From Streptomyces pactum (GTDB lineage: Bacteria; Actinomycetota; Actinomycetes; Streptomycetales; Streptomycetaceae), in NCBI RefSeq assembly GCF_002005225.1, contig NZ_CP019724.1, positions 1,116,001 through 1,180,000 on the forward strand: a DNA stretch of 64,000 bases, given 5' to 3'. The notes beneath the pieces are model-generated. The model ran no database searches, was not told the origin of the DNA, and saw only the letters and a program-made list of their open reading frames with translations. Each line of letters begins with the position of its first letter. The first letter of the stretch is position 1. The translations under genes and the position numbers were made by a program. Positions 34,535 through 43,336 of this stretch are shown in pieces.

Positions 34535-35572
34535 TCAGTCGAGCCAGGGCGGGCGTTCGGCGATGCGTACGGCGAGGGTCGTTCCGGTCCAGCCGGGCGC
34601 GGCGGCATGCAGGATGACGTGGTCGCCGGGCCCCACCGCCCGGGAGGCGAGCATGCGGTCGAGCGAGATGAACTGGTCGCATCCGCCCACGTGGCCCACG
34701 GTTCTGCCGATCTCCCAGCTCGTGCGCCCCGCGGGGATGCCCAGTGGCTCCAGGAACCACTGTTCGAGCGCGCGGCCGTCGGCGTTGACGGAGATCAGTG
34801 CGGCGACGTCCGAGGCGTTGATGCCCGCGTCGACGATGGAGCGCTGGACGAGGTCGAGGCTGAACTTGCTGATGAGATCGATGGCCTCGGTCATCGCCAT
34901 GGTGCTCTTGGTGAACTCCTCGACGGTCCTGCCCAGACTGAGCGGCTGGAACCTCGGCTCCCGCGGCGGCAGCAGGTCGTCGTCTCCGCGGTGCCAGCCC
35001 TCCAGCGCGGGCAGGGTGCTGGAGTTGGCGGCCACGATCTCGGCGAAGCCGCCCTCCGAGCTGAGCGTCACGGCGGCCGCCCCGTCGCCCATGACGATGC
35101 CGGGCGCGGAACCGCGCCAGCGGTCGATCAGCGGCGTCGAGTGGTTCTCCGCCGAGGTGATCAGGGCGCTGTCGCAGCGTGCCGCGCCGGTCAGCCGGCC
35201 CACCGCCACCTCGACGCCCGCCAGCATGCCGTTGCAGCCCTGGCGGATGTCCAGCGACGGAATGCCGTCGAGGCCCAGCTCCCGCATGATGTAACCGGGT
35301 ACGGACACCTCGTCGGGTCCCTGGTAGAACGCACCGGAGTGCAGGAAGGACTCGACGGGTTCGCTCGGCTCGCCCTGACGCCCGAGGGCCTGTCGCGCGG
35401 CGCGGACCGCCATGTCCGGGGCCGACTGCCGGCCGGCCACGTGTGTACCGCGCCAGCCGATGGTGTCGTACAGCTCCTGGTCGTACAGGCCCTGCGCGAT
35501 CGCCTCCTCGGCGCTCACGGGCTGTGGCAGGTACGTTCCGATCGAACTGACGTACACGCCTTGCACTTTCAT
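34535..35572 (-). CDS. KAS III-like acyltransferase
   Basis: A 345-residue protein with the ketosynthase III fold. The nucleophile is in IRQGCNGML. The usual HQANxR motif is replaced by SVNADGR, and the later NxGN block by GRTVGHVGGCDQ, bringing a histidine there. This loss of the condensing triad with a new His resembles KAS III homologues such as ChlB3 and CerJ that transfer acyl groups rather than form C-C bonds (family knowledge from memory). ATG 35572 follows GAGGAAGG. It sits 31 nt after a degenerate PKS whose AT and ACP look intact, so transfer of an acyl group from that ACP to another carrier or to the product is a reasonable guess. Confidence 0.85.
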   Translation of the reverse strand: MKVQGVYVSSIGTYLPQPVSAEEAIAQGLYDQELYDTIGWRGTHVAGRQSAPDMAVRAARQALGRQGEPSEPVESFLHSGAFYQGPDEVSVPGYIMRELGLDGIPSLDIRQGCNGMLAGVEVAVGRLTGAARCDSALITSAENHSTPLIDRWRGSAPGIVMGDGAAAVTLSSEGGFAEIVAANSSTLPALEGWHRGDDDLLPPREPRFQPLSLGRTVEEFTKSTMAMTEAIDLISKFSLDLVQRSIVDAGINASDVAALISVNADGRALEQWFLEPLGIPAGRTSWEIGRTVGHVGGCDQFISLDRMLASRAVGPGDHVILHAAAPGWTGTTLAVRIAERPPWLD

Positions 35573-35603
35573 GGATGGCCTTCCTCGGGTGGGCGTTCGA
35601 CGG

Positions 35604-38600
35604 TCAGCGGAGCTGTTCCCTGAGGTGCCGCACCAGCAGGCCCGTGGTGGGGAACGAGCGGACCAGCGTGGTCGGCAGCTTCAGTCCTGTGGCCTTGCCG
35701 AGACGGTTGCGGAACTCGATGGCGCTGAGCGACTCGAGGCCCAGGTCCTTGAACGAGCGCCCGGTGTCCACCTCGTCGGGTGAGGCCTGGGCGAGGACGG
35801 CCGCCACCTGGTCGCGCACGAGCCGGGTCAGGAACGCGTCGCGTTCGGTGTCGGCGAGCGCCGCGAGACGGGCGCGCAGCGCGCCGCCCGACTGCGGGGC
35901 CGTCTCCGTCCTGACGACTCTTCTGGCCGGCCACGGCACCAGGTGCCGCAGCAGCGGGTGGAGGGTCGCGGCCCGGTCCCGCAGCGCGCCCGCCCGGACC
36001 TGGGCCGGGAGGATCACCGCGGCTCCGCCGGGGGCGAGTGCCGCGTCCAGCAGGGCCGTCACGTCCTCGGTGCCGAGCGGGGTGAAGCCCGTGCGGTCGT
36101 CCCGGTGCACCGGCTCCCGCCGGCCGGCCGCGGGCTTCCCGGGCGCCCCGGCGCGCCGGTCGACCGCGATGCCGAGGGCCGCCTGACGGGCCGCGCGCCG
36201 GGTGTGTGCCAGGGCTTCGAGCAAGCAGGCGTCGACGGCCGGGCCCGGATGGTGCGGGGCGCCGAGCGTTCCGTCGGCGGAGAGGAACAGGACGAAGGCG
36301 TCGAGGTCATGGCCGCTTGTGAGCCGGTGCAGGTGCCAGGCGGCGACAGCGCCGACCGGTAGCTGCTCGGTTCCGTCGCCGTCGGGCGCGTCCCTTTCGG
36401 CACCCGCCGCGTGGACGACGGCGGTGACCGGATGCGCGTCGTCCACGGCGTCCAGGACGGCGGCCAGCGCCGCGGCGTCGGTCAAGTCGCAGTCGACGAC
36501 GGCGACTTCGGCCCCGAGTCCCGTCAGTTCCTTGACCAGCGCCCCGGCGTCCGGGGCCGCGGACCCGCCACCGCCGGCCAGCAGCAGATGGCGCACCCCG
36601 CGGCGGACCAGGTCGCGGGCGACGGAGGCGCCGAGCGCTCCCGTGCCGTCCGTGATCAGGACCGTGCCGCCGGGTGTGAGCTCCCGCCGGTCGCGCGGCC
36701 ATGCCAGCGGCTCCAGGCGGGGCACGCGCAGTGCGCCCCGGCGCAGGGCTGCCTGCCCCGGAGCGCCGGACAGCACGGCGGCGACGGCGCGCAGCGACGC
36801 GGGCCTGTCGTCGACGTCGAGCAGCGTGCAGCCGCCCGGGTGCTCGTCCCGGGCCGACCTGACCACACCCCATACCGGCGCGTCCAGGAAGCCGGGGACG
36901 TCCTCGCCGTCCCGAGTCGCCACCGCGCCCCGGGTCACGAAGACGAGCCGAGTGGCCGCGAACCGTTCCTCGTCGTACCAGCGCCGGGCGGCCTGCCGGG
37001 CGTACCGGGCTCTTTCGCCGAGGTCCGTCGCCCCCGCACCGCCTTCCACGACGGCACCGGTGCCGCCGGTGCCGCCGGTGCCGCCGGTCGAACTGCCCAG
37101 GATCAGCACGGAGTCCGGAACGCGGTCTCCCGCGTCGATCGCGTCGCACAGAGCGTCGAGGTCGCGGTAGGCGTCCGTATAGGTACCGGTGGCCATGAGG
37201 GCTCCGCGCAGCCCCAGCGCGTCGGTGCCGACCAGCACGCAGCGGCCCGGTTCCCGCACGGCCTCCGGAAGCGGCGCGGCGGCCCAGCGCACCTGGTACG
37301 GCGTTCCCCGGCGCACGGTGCCGTCCGTCGTGCCCGGCCCGCTCACCAGCCGCAGGCCACGCACCGACAGGACCGGCTCCCCCGAGTCGTCGGCGGCGTC
37401 GAGCGCCTGACCGTCGGGACCCGCTGTGACGCGCACCCGCAGCGAGGTCGCGCCGGTCGCATACAGCTCAAGGCTTCGCAGACTCAGTTCGCGCACCTCG
37501 GACGGCTGCCCCGACTGCGCGATACGCGCCACGTCCAGGGCGCTCTGCAGCAGCGCCGGCTGAATGCCGTACGCCTGTGCCGTACCGTGCAGGGCCTTGG
37601 GGAGCGCCACCTCCGCGAACGTCTCCGCACCCCGCCGCCACAGTCCGCGCACGCCGGGCGCCGGTGGCCGGGGACCGCCGGTGAACTGCGCCACGGCGTC
37701 CACCGGCGGCCAGGCCTTCAGGCCGGGGCCAGGCCCCTGTCCGCCGTGCCGGGGCGCCGCCGCGGCGGCGCTCGCGGAGGCGTGGCGGGTCCACGGCCGA
37801 CCCGGCAGGGAGTCGTCCGGCCTGCTGTGCACGGTCAGGGGACGCAGTCCGTTCGCGTCGGAGGCACCCGCCGACACCCTCAGCGCCAGCGCGTCGCGCT
37901 CCGGGGGGAGCAGCGGGGTGTGGACGGTGAGGTCCTGGACCCGGCCGCACCCCGCCTCGTCGGCCGCGCGGACCGCCAGTTCCAGCAGCAGACCCGACGC
38001 GAGGGCGGCGGGGTTCCGCGTGGGCGACGGCAGGGTGCGTGCGGTCAGCCGTCCGGTGAGCGCGAGGGCGTCGGAGTCCGGGAGTTCTAGTACGGCACCG
38101 AGGACCGGGTGCCCGGCGGGGGCGAGCCCGGCCGCCGTGACGTCGCCGGCGGCCGACGGCTCCGGCTCCGCCCAGTACCGGCCGCGCTGGAAGGCGTACG
38201 TGGGCAGGTCCACCCGGGCCGCGGGGCCGGTACCGCCGGTCACCGCGGCCCAGTCGACCGGTGTGCCGTGGACCCAGAGCCGGCCGAGCGCGGCGAGCAG
38301 CGAGCCGTGCTCCGGCCGGTCCCCGAGCAGCGCGGGGGCGAACACGGGTTCCCGCTCGGCCGTGTCACGAGCGTCGAGTGCCTCCGGTCCGAGGCCGCTG
38401 AGCACGCCGTCGGGGCCGAGTTCCAGGAACACCGCGGCGCCCTGTTCGGCCATCGCGTTGACTCCGTCACCGAACCGCACGGCCTGCCGGACGTGCCGTA
38501 CCCAGTAGTCCGGCGAGGTCAGCTCCGCGTCCGTCGCCGGTCTGCCGGTCACGTTGGAGACGACGGGCAGCCGCGGGGCGCGGAAGGACAGGGCCCGCAG

Positions 38601-40997
38601 TTCCTCGCGGAAGGCGTCGAGCATGGGGTCCATCCGCGGCGAGTGGAAGGCGTGCGACACCCGCAGGCGCTTGGCCTTCCTGCCCCGCGACCGCCAGGCC
38701 TCGGCGAGTGCCACCACGGTGGGCTCCGCGCCCGAGATCACCACGGAACCGGGCGCGTTGACCGCCGCCACGCCCACGTCGTCGGCAGTGCCGATCAGCC
38801 CGAGGGCATCCGCCTCGGTGGCTTCGAGGGCCGCCATCGCGCCGCCCTCCGGAAGCTCCTGCATCAGGCGCCCGCGCGCCGCGACGAGCCGGGCCGCGTC
38901 CGGCAGGGAGAAGACCCCCGCGGCGTGCGCCGCGACGACCTCGCCGATGGAGTGCCCGCCGAGGAGACCGGGCCGGACACCCCAGGACTCCACCAGCCGG
39001 AACAGCGCGGTCTCCAGCGCGAAGAGCCCGGCCTGGGTGTACACCGTCCGGTTCAACAGGCCGGCGGCGCCCGGCACTCCCTCTCCGCCGGGCCTGACGC
39101 CGGACACCACGTCGGCGACCGGCTCGGGGACGTGCCCGGCCAGTTCCCGGTCCAGCGCCGCACAGGCCGCGTCGAAGGCCTGGGCGAACACCGGGTAGCG
39201 GGCGTGGAGTTCGCGCCCCATGCCCAGGCGCTGTGCGCCCTGTCCGGTGAACAGCACCGCGAGGCGGGCGTCGCCGCGCGCCACCCCCTCGACGACCCCC
39301 GGGGCCGGCTCTCCCTCGGCCAGCGCCCGCAGACCGTCGAGGAGTTGGTCAAGACGCCCCTCCGGCGCGATCACGACGCCGCGGTGTTCCAGTTCCGCCC
39401 GGCCGCGAGCGAGCGCACCGGCGATGTCCGCCACGCCCTCGCGGCCCGCCGCGGCACCGTCCGCCACGCCCTCGCGGCCCGCCGCGGCACCGTCCGCCGC
39501 GCCCGTCATCGCCGACGCGCTCCGGGCGGCCCAGGACCGCAGCCGCCGCGCCTGCTCGCGCAGGGCCCGTTCGCCGCGCGCGGACACCACCCAGGCCACT
39601 GGGCCGTCCGGGGCGACGGGGGCGCCATGGCCGGGAGCCGGCCGCACGCCGGGACGCGGGGTCCGCGAGGCGTCGGAAGCGGACCGCGGAGCCTCCTCCA
39701 GGATGAGGTGCGCGTTGGTGCCACTGATCCCGAACGAGGACACCGCCGCCCTTCTCGGGCGCCCCGTCGACGGCCACGGCCGCGCCGCGTGCAACAGCTC
39801 CAGCCCGCCCCCGGACCAGTCCACCCGCGGGGTGGGTTCGGCCACGTGCAGTGTTCTGGGCAGGGTGCCGCGCGTGAGGGACAGCACCATCTTGATGACG
39901 CCGGCGACTCCGGCGGCGGCCTGGGCGTGGCCGAGGTTCGATTTCAGCGATCCGAGATACAGCGGGCGGCCCCGCTCGCGTCCCGCGCCGTATACCGCGA
40001 GCAGCGCCTCGGCCTCCACCGGATCGCCCAGGGCGGTGCCCGTGCCGTGTGCCTCCACGGCGTCCACGTCGGCCGGCGAGAGTCCGGCGTCCGCGAGGGC
40101 CTGGCCGAGGACCCGCCGCTGCGCACGCCCGTTCGGCGCGGTCAGACCGTCGCTGGCACCGTCCTGGTTGACGGCGGAGCCGCGGATCACGGCGAGCACC
40201 GGGTGGCCGTGCGTCAGCGCGTCCGAGAGCCGTTCGAGGAGCACCACGCCGACGCCCTCCGCCCACGCCGTGCCGTCGGCGGCCGCCGAGAACGGCTTGG
40301 CCACACCGTCCGGCGCGAGGCCGTGCAGTTTGCTGTACTCCACGAACATCGCCGGGGTCGACATGACCGTCGCACCGCCCGCGAGGGCGAGCGTGCAGTC
40401 CCCCTGGGCCAGTGCCCGGCACGCCAGGTGAAGGGCCACCAGGGATGCGGAGGACGCCGTGTCCACGGTGACGGCGGGCCCTTGCAGGCCCAGTGCGTAG
40501 GCGACGCGACCCGACAGGACGCTGCCCGCGGTGCCCGTCAGCGTGTGGCCCGCCGCCCGGTCCCGCGCCTGCTGGAGAACGGTCAGATAGTCCTGTCCGC
40601 CGGTGCCGGTGAAGACACCGACGGGTCGGCCGCGTAAGGAAGTCGGTGCGATGCCGGCCCTCTCCAGCGTCTCCCAGGAGGTTTCGAGGAGAAGCCGTTG
40701 CTGCGGGTCCATCGCCAGCGCCTCGCGCGGGGAGATCCCGAACAGGGCGGGGTCGAAGCCGGCCACGTCGGACAGGAAGCCGCCCCGGTGCGGGGTGGAG
40801 ACCCCGGGGAGTCCGGTGTCCGCCGACCGCAGCCGCTCCAGGTCCCACCCCCGGTCCTCGGGGAAGTCCGAGAGGCCGTCACGTCCCTGGGCCACAAGTT
40901 CCCAGAGTTCCTCCGGCGTGGTGACGCCCCCGGGCAGCCTGCATCCCATGGCGACCACCGCAACGGGTTCGCGTTCCCCGGTGCTCACTGTCTCCAC
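35604..40997 (-). CDS. Degenerate single-module PKS, KS(Ser)-AT-DH0-KR0-ACP
   Basis: A 1797-residue PKS with only part of its machinery intact. The KS nucleophile Cys is Ser (DTASSAS). The AT looks functional and malonyl-specific (GHSIGE, HAFH). The DH region has no HxxxGxxxxP motif and LLQSALDV replaces the second catalytic block. The KR has TDGTGALG for TGGTGxLG, LSADG for the catalytic serine block, and no catalytic Tyr or Asn where GPAVDACL stands. The ACP reads GLESLS with its Ser present. GTG 40997 has GAGGTGA 8 nt upstream. KS(Ser) may still decarboxylate, as KSQ does, or be inert. The protein could load a malonyl- or acetyl-type unit on its ACP for the KAS III-like enzyme encoded next. 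No frameshift is seen, so this looks like conserved loss of function, not a pseudogene. Confidence 0.9.
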   Translation of the reverse strand: METVSTGEREPVAVVAMGCRLPGGVTTPEELWELVAQGRDGLSDFPEDRGWDLERLRSADTGLPGVSTPHRGGFLSDVAGFDPALFGISPREALAMDPQQRLLLETSWETLERAGIAPTSLRGRPVGVFTGTGGQDYLTVLQQARDRAAGHTLTGTAGSVLSGRVAYALGLQGPAVTVDTASSASLVALHLACRALAQGDCTLALAGGATVMSTPAMFVEYSKLHGLAPDGVAKPFSAAADGTAWAEGVGVVLLERLSDALTHGHPVLAVIRGSAVNQDGASDGLTAPNGRAQRRVLGQALADAGLSPADVDAVEAHGTGTALGDPVEAEALLAVYGAGRERGRPLYLGSLKSNLGHAQAAAGVAGVIKMVLSLTRGTLPRTLHVAEPTPRVDWSGGGLELLHAARPWPSTGRPRRAAVSSFGISGTNAHLILEEAPRSASDASRTPRPGVRPAPGHGAPVAPDGPVAWVVSARGERALREQARRLRSWAARSASAMTGAADGAAAGREGVADGAAAGREGVADIAGALARGRAELEHRGVVIAPEGRLDQLLDGLRALAEGEPAPGVVEGVARGDARLAVLFTGQGAQRLGMGRELHARYPVFAQAFDAACAALDRELAGHVPEPVADVVSGVRPGGEGVPGAAGLLNRTVYTQAGLFALETALFRLVESWGVRPGLLGGHSIGEVVAAHAAGVFSLPDAARLVAARGRLMQELPEGGAMAALEATEADALGLIGTADDVGVAAVNAPGSVVISGAEPTVVALAEAWRSRGRKAKRLRVSHAFHSPRMDPMLDAFREELRALSFRAPRLPVVSNVTGRPATDAELTSPDYWVRHVRQAVRFGDGVNAMAEQGAAVFLELGPDGVLSGLGPEALDARDTAEREPVFAPALLGDRPEHGSLLAALGRLWVHGTPVDWAAVTGGTGPAARVDLPTYAFQRGRYWAEPEPSAAGDVTAAGLAPAGHPVLGAVLELPDSDALALTGRLTARTLPSPTRNPAALASGLLLELAVRAADEAGCGRVQDLTVHTPLLPPERDALALRVSAGASDANGLRPLTVHSRPDDSLPGRPWTRHASASAAAAAPRHGGQGPGPGLKAWPPVDAVAQFTGGPRPPAPGVRGLWRRGAETFAEVALPKALHGTAQAYGIQPALLQSALDVARIAQSGQPSEVRELSLRSLELYATGATSLRVRVTAGPDGQALDAADDSGEPVLSVRGLRLVSGPGTTDGTVRRGTPYQVRWAAAPLPEAVREPGRCVLVGTDALGLRGALMATGTYTDAYRDLDALCDAIDAGDRVPDSVLILGSSTGGTGGTGGTGAVVEGGAGATDLGERARYARQAARRWYDEERFAATRLVFVTRGAVATRDGEDVPGFLDAPVWGVVRSARDEHPGGCTLLDVDDRPASLRAVAAVLSGAPGQAALRRGALRVPRLEPLAWPRDRRELTPGGTVLITDGTGALGASVARDLVRRGVRHLLLAGGGGSAAPDAGALVKELTGLGAEVAVVDCDLTDAAALAAVLDAVDDAHPVTAVVHAAGAERDAPDGDGTEQLPVGAVAAWHLHRLTSGHDLDAFVLFLSADGTLGAPHHPGPAVDACLLEALAHTRRAARQAALGIAVDRRAGAPGKPAAGRREPVHRDDRTGFTPLGTEDVTALLDAALAPGGAAVILPAQVRAGALRDRAATLHPLLRHLVPWPARRVVRTETAPQSGGALRARLAALADTERDAFLTRLVRDQVAAVLAQASPDEVDTGRSFKDLGLESLSAIEFRNRLGKATGLKLPTTLVRSFPTTGLLVRHLREQLR
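37056..37088 (-). repeat. 9-bp tandem repeat in degenerate PKS
   Basis: GCCGCCGGT-type 9-nt units are repeated three to four times, encoding a Gly-Gly-Thr run in the linker ahead of the KR region. It is in frame and probably neutral. Confidence 0.75.
39426..39491 (-). repeat. 33-bp tandem duplication in degenerate PKS
   Basis: Two exact 33-nt units (39426-39458 and 39459-39491) plus a partial third encode repeated Gly-Arg-Glu-Gly-Val-Ala-Asp segments in the KS-AT linker. The frame is kept. Confidence 0.9.
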
Positions 40998-41304
40998 CCC
41001 ACAATCACCTCACGACGCCGGCCCGCACGTGCAGTCGGCCGGCGGCTTGGGGGGTCGGCCGTCCGGGCCCGGACGGGTCACGCGGGCATCGGCCGGCCGA
41101 CCCGTCGGCCCAGCCAAGACTGCGATGGTCCACCGAACCTGTCATCGCCGAGATTGCTCAGCTCGTCGCGCGCCGGCGACGCGGTGTCGCCCGGTCCCGG
41201 CAGGCGGACCGTGGGCGTCGTGGGCTGGTTGCGGCGCCCTGCCACCCCTGTTTTACTGAACACCACCTATACCCGCCCGGGGTATCGTCCACCCAGGGAG
41301 AAGC
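40998..41304. promoter_or_regulatory. Divergent promoter region, degenerate PKS and SnoaL-like gene 2
   Basis: This 307-nt non-coding stretch holds the GAGGTGA ribosome binding site of the PKS near 41008, a perfect 18-bp palindrome CCGTCCGGGCCCGGACGG at 41059-41076, TTTACTGA at 41252-41259 and the perfect CsoR-like operator at 41269-41285. I see no reading frame of interest in it. Confidence 0.6.
41269..41285 (+). promoter_or_regulatory. CsoR-like operator, site 2 (perfect)
   Basis: ATACCC-GCCCG-GGGTAT, a perfect palindrome with 6-bp arms and a 5-nt spacer, ends 19 nt before the SnoaL-like start at 41305. Its position at the expected promoter and start region fits repressor binding. Confidence 0.7.
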
Positions 41305-41694
41305 ATGGACATGAAGGCCGTCGCGGACCCTCGGAGCTTCATCGAGGATCTCCACAACAGGTACCACAACGACGTCGTCCACGGAGACGAAGATCCCGCC
41401 ACGGTCATCGACCGCTACTACGCGCCGGACATCGAACTCGTGAGCGACGGCGTCAGCATGGGGCGCGAGCGCCTGATCAAACACTGCAAGCCCGTGCGCA
41501 AGAGCGTCGCGGGCGGGCACTACGAGGTGCTGGAGGCCGTCCGGGACGGCAACCGCATCGCCGCCCGCCTCATCATCCACGGCGTCACGCAGACGGGGGC
41601 GACGGCGAAGATCGAGGTCTTCGAGTTCTGCGAGATGACCGACGACGGCAAGTTCGCGAACGTCACCTCCCTCACCCGGACCCTCAAGGACTGA
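41305..41694 (+). CDS. SnoaL-like small protein, copy 2
   Basis: A 129-residue NTF2-fold protein, clearly paralogous to the one at 24939: both share RSF, VIDRYYAP, LVSDG, RERLIKH, VLEAV, GNR and CEMTDDG, and end in a TRT-like tail with Lys. ATG 41305 follows GGGAGAAG; a second in-frame ATG two codons on is possible. It has no signal peptide or metal-binding cluster that I can recognise. A perfect CsoR-like operator lies upstream, and a 381-nt gap separates it from the P450 operon downstream, so it may be transcribed alone. The function is not known. Confidence 0.85.
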   Translation: MDMKAVADPRSFIEDLHNRYHNDVVHGDEDPATVIDRYYAPDIELVSDGVSMGRERLIKHCKPVRKSVAGGHYEVLEAVRDGNRIAARLIIHGVTQTGATAKIEVFEFCEMTDDGKFANVTSLTRTLKD

Positions 41695-42075
41695 GCCCGA
41701 CCGCATCTCCCGGACCGTCCGCGCGGCCGTCCCCCCTTCCCCCGCACCGCTGGCGCCTGTCCGCCACGCGGGCCCCGCCCTGCGGGCCCCGGCCTGCCAC
41801 GGCCGCACGGTGGCCGGCCCCACGGTGCCGAGCCACCGCGCGCCGGCGGCCCCGCTGTCCTTTCTTTCCGACTCCGCCGGTGCCTCTCACCCCGGCGTCC
41901 GCGGTGAGCAGCGTGTGCAATCCAGGAGTTGAGGGGCCCGAATCCGGGGTGCGACTCTGTTCCGGGCCGACACCGCGCCCCGCCCAGCGGCACCGGTCAC
42001 GGATCCTTCTCGCACGCGTATCCGATCCCGTGCCGTGCGCCGGGCGCCGCATCCGGCTGAGCAGAGAGACTCCCG
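41695..42075 (+). other. 381-nt non-coding gap before the P450 operon
   Basis: No supported gene is seen. The first half is very G/C-rich with several short inverted repeats (for example GGGCCC pairs near 41775) that could terminate the SnoaL-like transcript. The second half should contain the promoter of the six-gene P450/methyltransferase operon, but I could not assign -35 or -10 boxes or a CsoR-like site. The ribosome binding site of the first P450 is AGAGAG near 42063. Confidence 0.5.
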
Positions 42076-43266
42076 ATGACGCGAACCTCCCCGGAACCGG
42101 TGGCCCTGCCCACGGTCCGCAGTTGCCCGTTCGACCCGCCCGCCGAGCTGATCCGGCTGAGCGCCGAAACGCCCCTGCGACCGCTGGCGTTCCCGGACGG
42201 ATCCGTGGGCTGGCTGGCGACCGGGCACGCAGTGGTCCGCACCGTACTCAACGACGCCCGCTTCAGCGCGCGCACGGAGCTGCTGCGCATGCCGGTTCCC
42301 TACCCGTGGCAGGCGACACCCGCGCCCCCCGGCTTCTTCGTCGGCATGGACGCCCCGGAGCACACGCGCTACCGCAAGCTCCTCACCGGCCAGTTCACCG
42401 TGCGTCGCATGAAGCAGCTCACGCCGCACATCGAGCGGATCACCGAGAGCTTCCTCGACGCGATGGAGGAGCAGGGCCCGCCCGCCGACCTGGTGCAGGA
42501 CTTCGCCCTGCCCCTGCCGTCCCTGGCCATCTGCGAACTGCTCGGCGTGCCCTACGACGCCCGCGACTCCTTCCAGCGGCACGCGGCCACGACGGTGGCC
42601 ACCGACGGCACTCCCGAGCAGATGATGACGGCACACGCCGCTCTCGACGAACTCATGCTGCAGACGGTCGCCGGCAAGCGGGCGGCACCGGGTGACGACA
42701 TCATCAGCGGCCTGGTCGCCGACGGCGGACTCACCGACACCGAGATCGCGGGCGTCGGCAAACTGCTGCTCGTCGCGGGCCACGAGACGACGGCCAACAT
42801 GCTCTCCCTCGGCGCGTACGCGCTGATCAGCAAGCCGGATCAACTGGCCCTGCTGCGTGCGGACCCCGGCCGCATGGACTCGGCCGTCGAGGAGCTGATG
42901 CGCTACCTGAGCATCGGTCAGTTCGGACCGCTGAGGGCGGCGCTGGAGGATGTGGAACTGGCCGGACAGGTCGTGCGCAAGGGCGACGTGGTGCTGACCT
43001 CGATCCCCGCCGCGAACCGGGACCCCGAGCGCTTCGAGCACGCCCACGAACTCGACGTCAGCCGGTCGGCGGCCGGCCACCTGACCTTCGGCCACGGCAT
43101 CCACCAGTGCGTCGGCCAGCATCTGGCCCGGATCGAGATGCGTGTCGGCTACTCCGCCCTGTTCCGCCGCTTCCCGGACCTGCGACCGGCGGTGCCCACC
43201 GAGGAACTCCCGCTGCGCTCGGAGATGTTCATCTACGGCATGCACCGGTTCCCGGTCACCTGGTGA
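42076..43266 (+). CDS. Cytochrome P450 (1)
   Basis: A 396-residue bacterial class I P450. The I-helix has AGHETT, the K-helix EELMRY (ExxR), and the heme loop FGHGIHQCVG with the cysteine ligand. It probably hydroxylates or otherwise oxidises the polyketide/peptide product and needs a ferredoxin, one of which is encoded later in the same operon. It is a close paralogue of the third P450 (45575): both begin with PEPVALPT and share many blocks to the C-terminal PVTW. It is the first gene of a six-gene plus-strand operon; the methyltransferase starts 70 nt downstream. Confidence 0.95.
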   Translation: MTRTSPEPVALPTVRSCPFDPPAELIRLSAETPLRPLAFPDGSVGWLATGHAVVRTVLNDARFSARTELLRMPVPYPWQATPAPPGFFVGMDAPEHTRYRKLLTGQFTVRRMKQLTPHIERITESFLDAMEEQGPPADLVQDFALPLPSLAICELLGVPYDARDSFQRHAATTVATDGTPEQMMTAHAALDELMLQTVAGKRAAPGDDIISGLVADGGLTDTEIAGVGKLLLVAGHETTANMLSLGAYALISKPDQLALLRADPGRMDSAVEELMRYLSIGQFGPLRAALEDVELAGQVVRKGDVVLTSIPAANRDPERFEHAHELDVSRSAAGHLTFGHGIHQCVGQHLARIEMRVGYSALFRRFPDLRPAVPTEELPLRSEMFIYGMHRFPVTW

Positions 43267-43336
43267 GGCCCTACGGACACCGGCCCGGGCACCCGCGCCG
43301 CCGCCGGCCCTTCCCGCACACGAGAGGTTGACGCAC

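Noticed and set aside
35604..40997. Calling the degenerate PKS a pseudogene
   Set aside because: The frame is intact over 1797 codons with good AT and ACP motifs; losses are limited to active sites.
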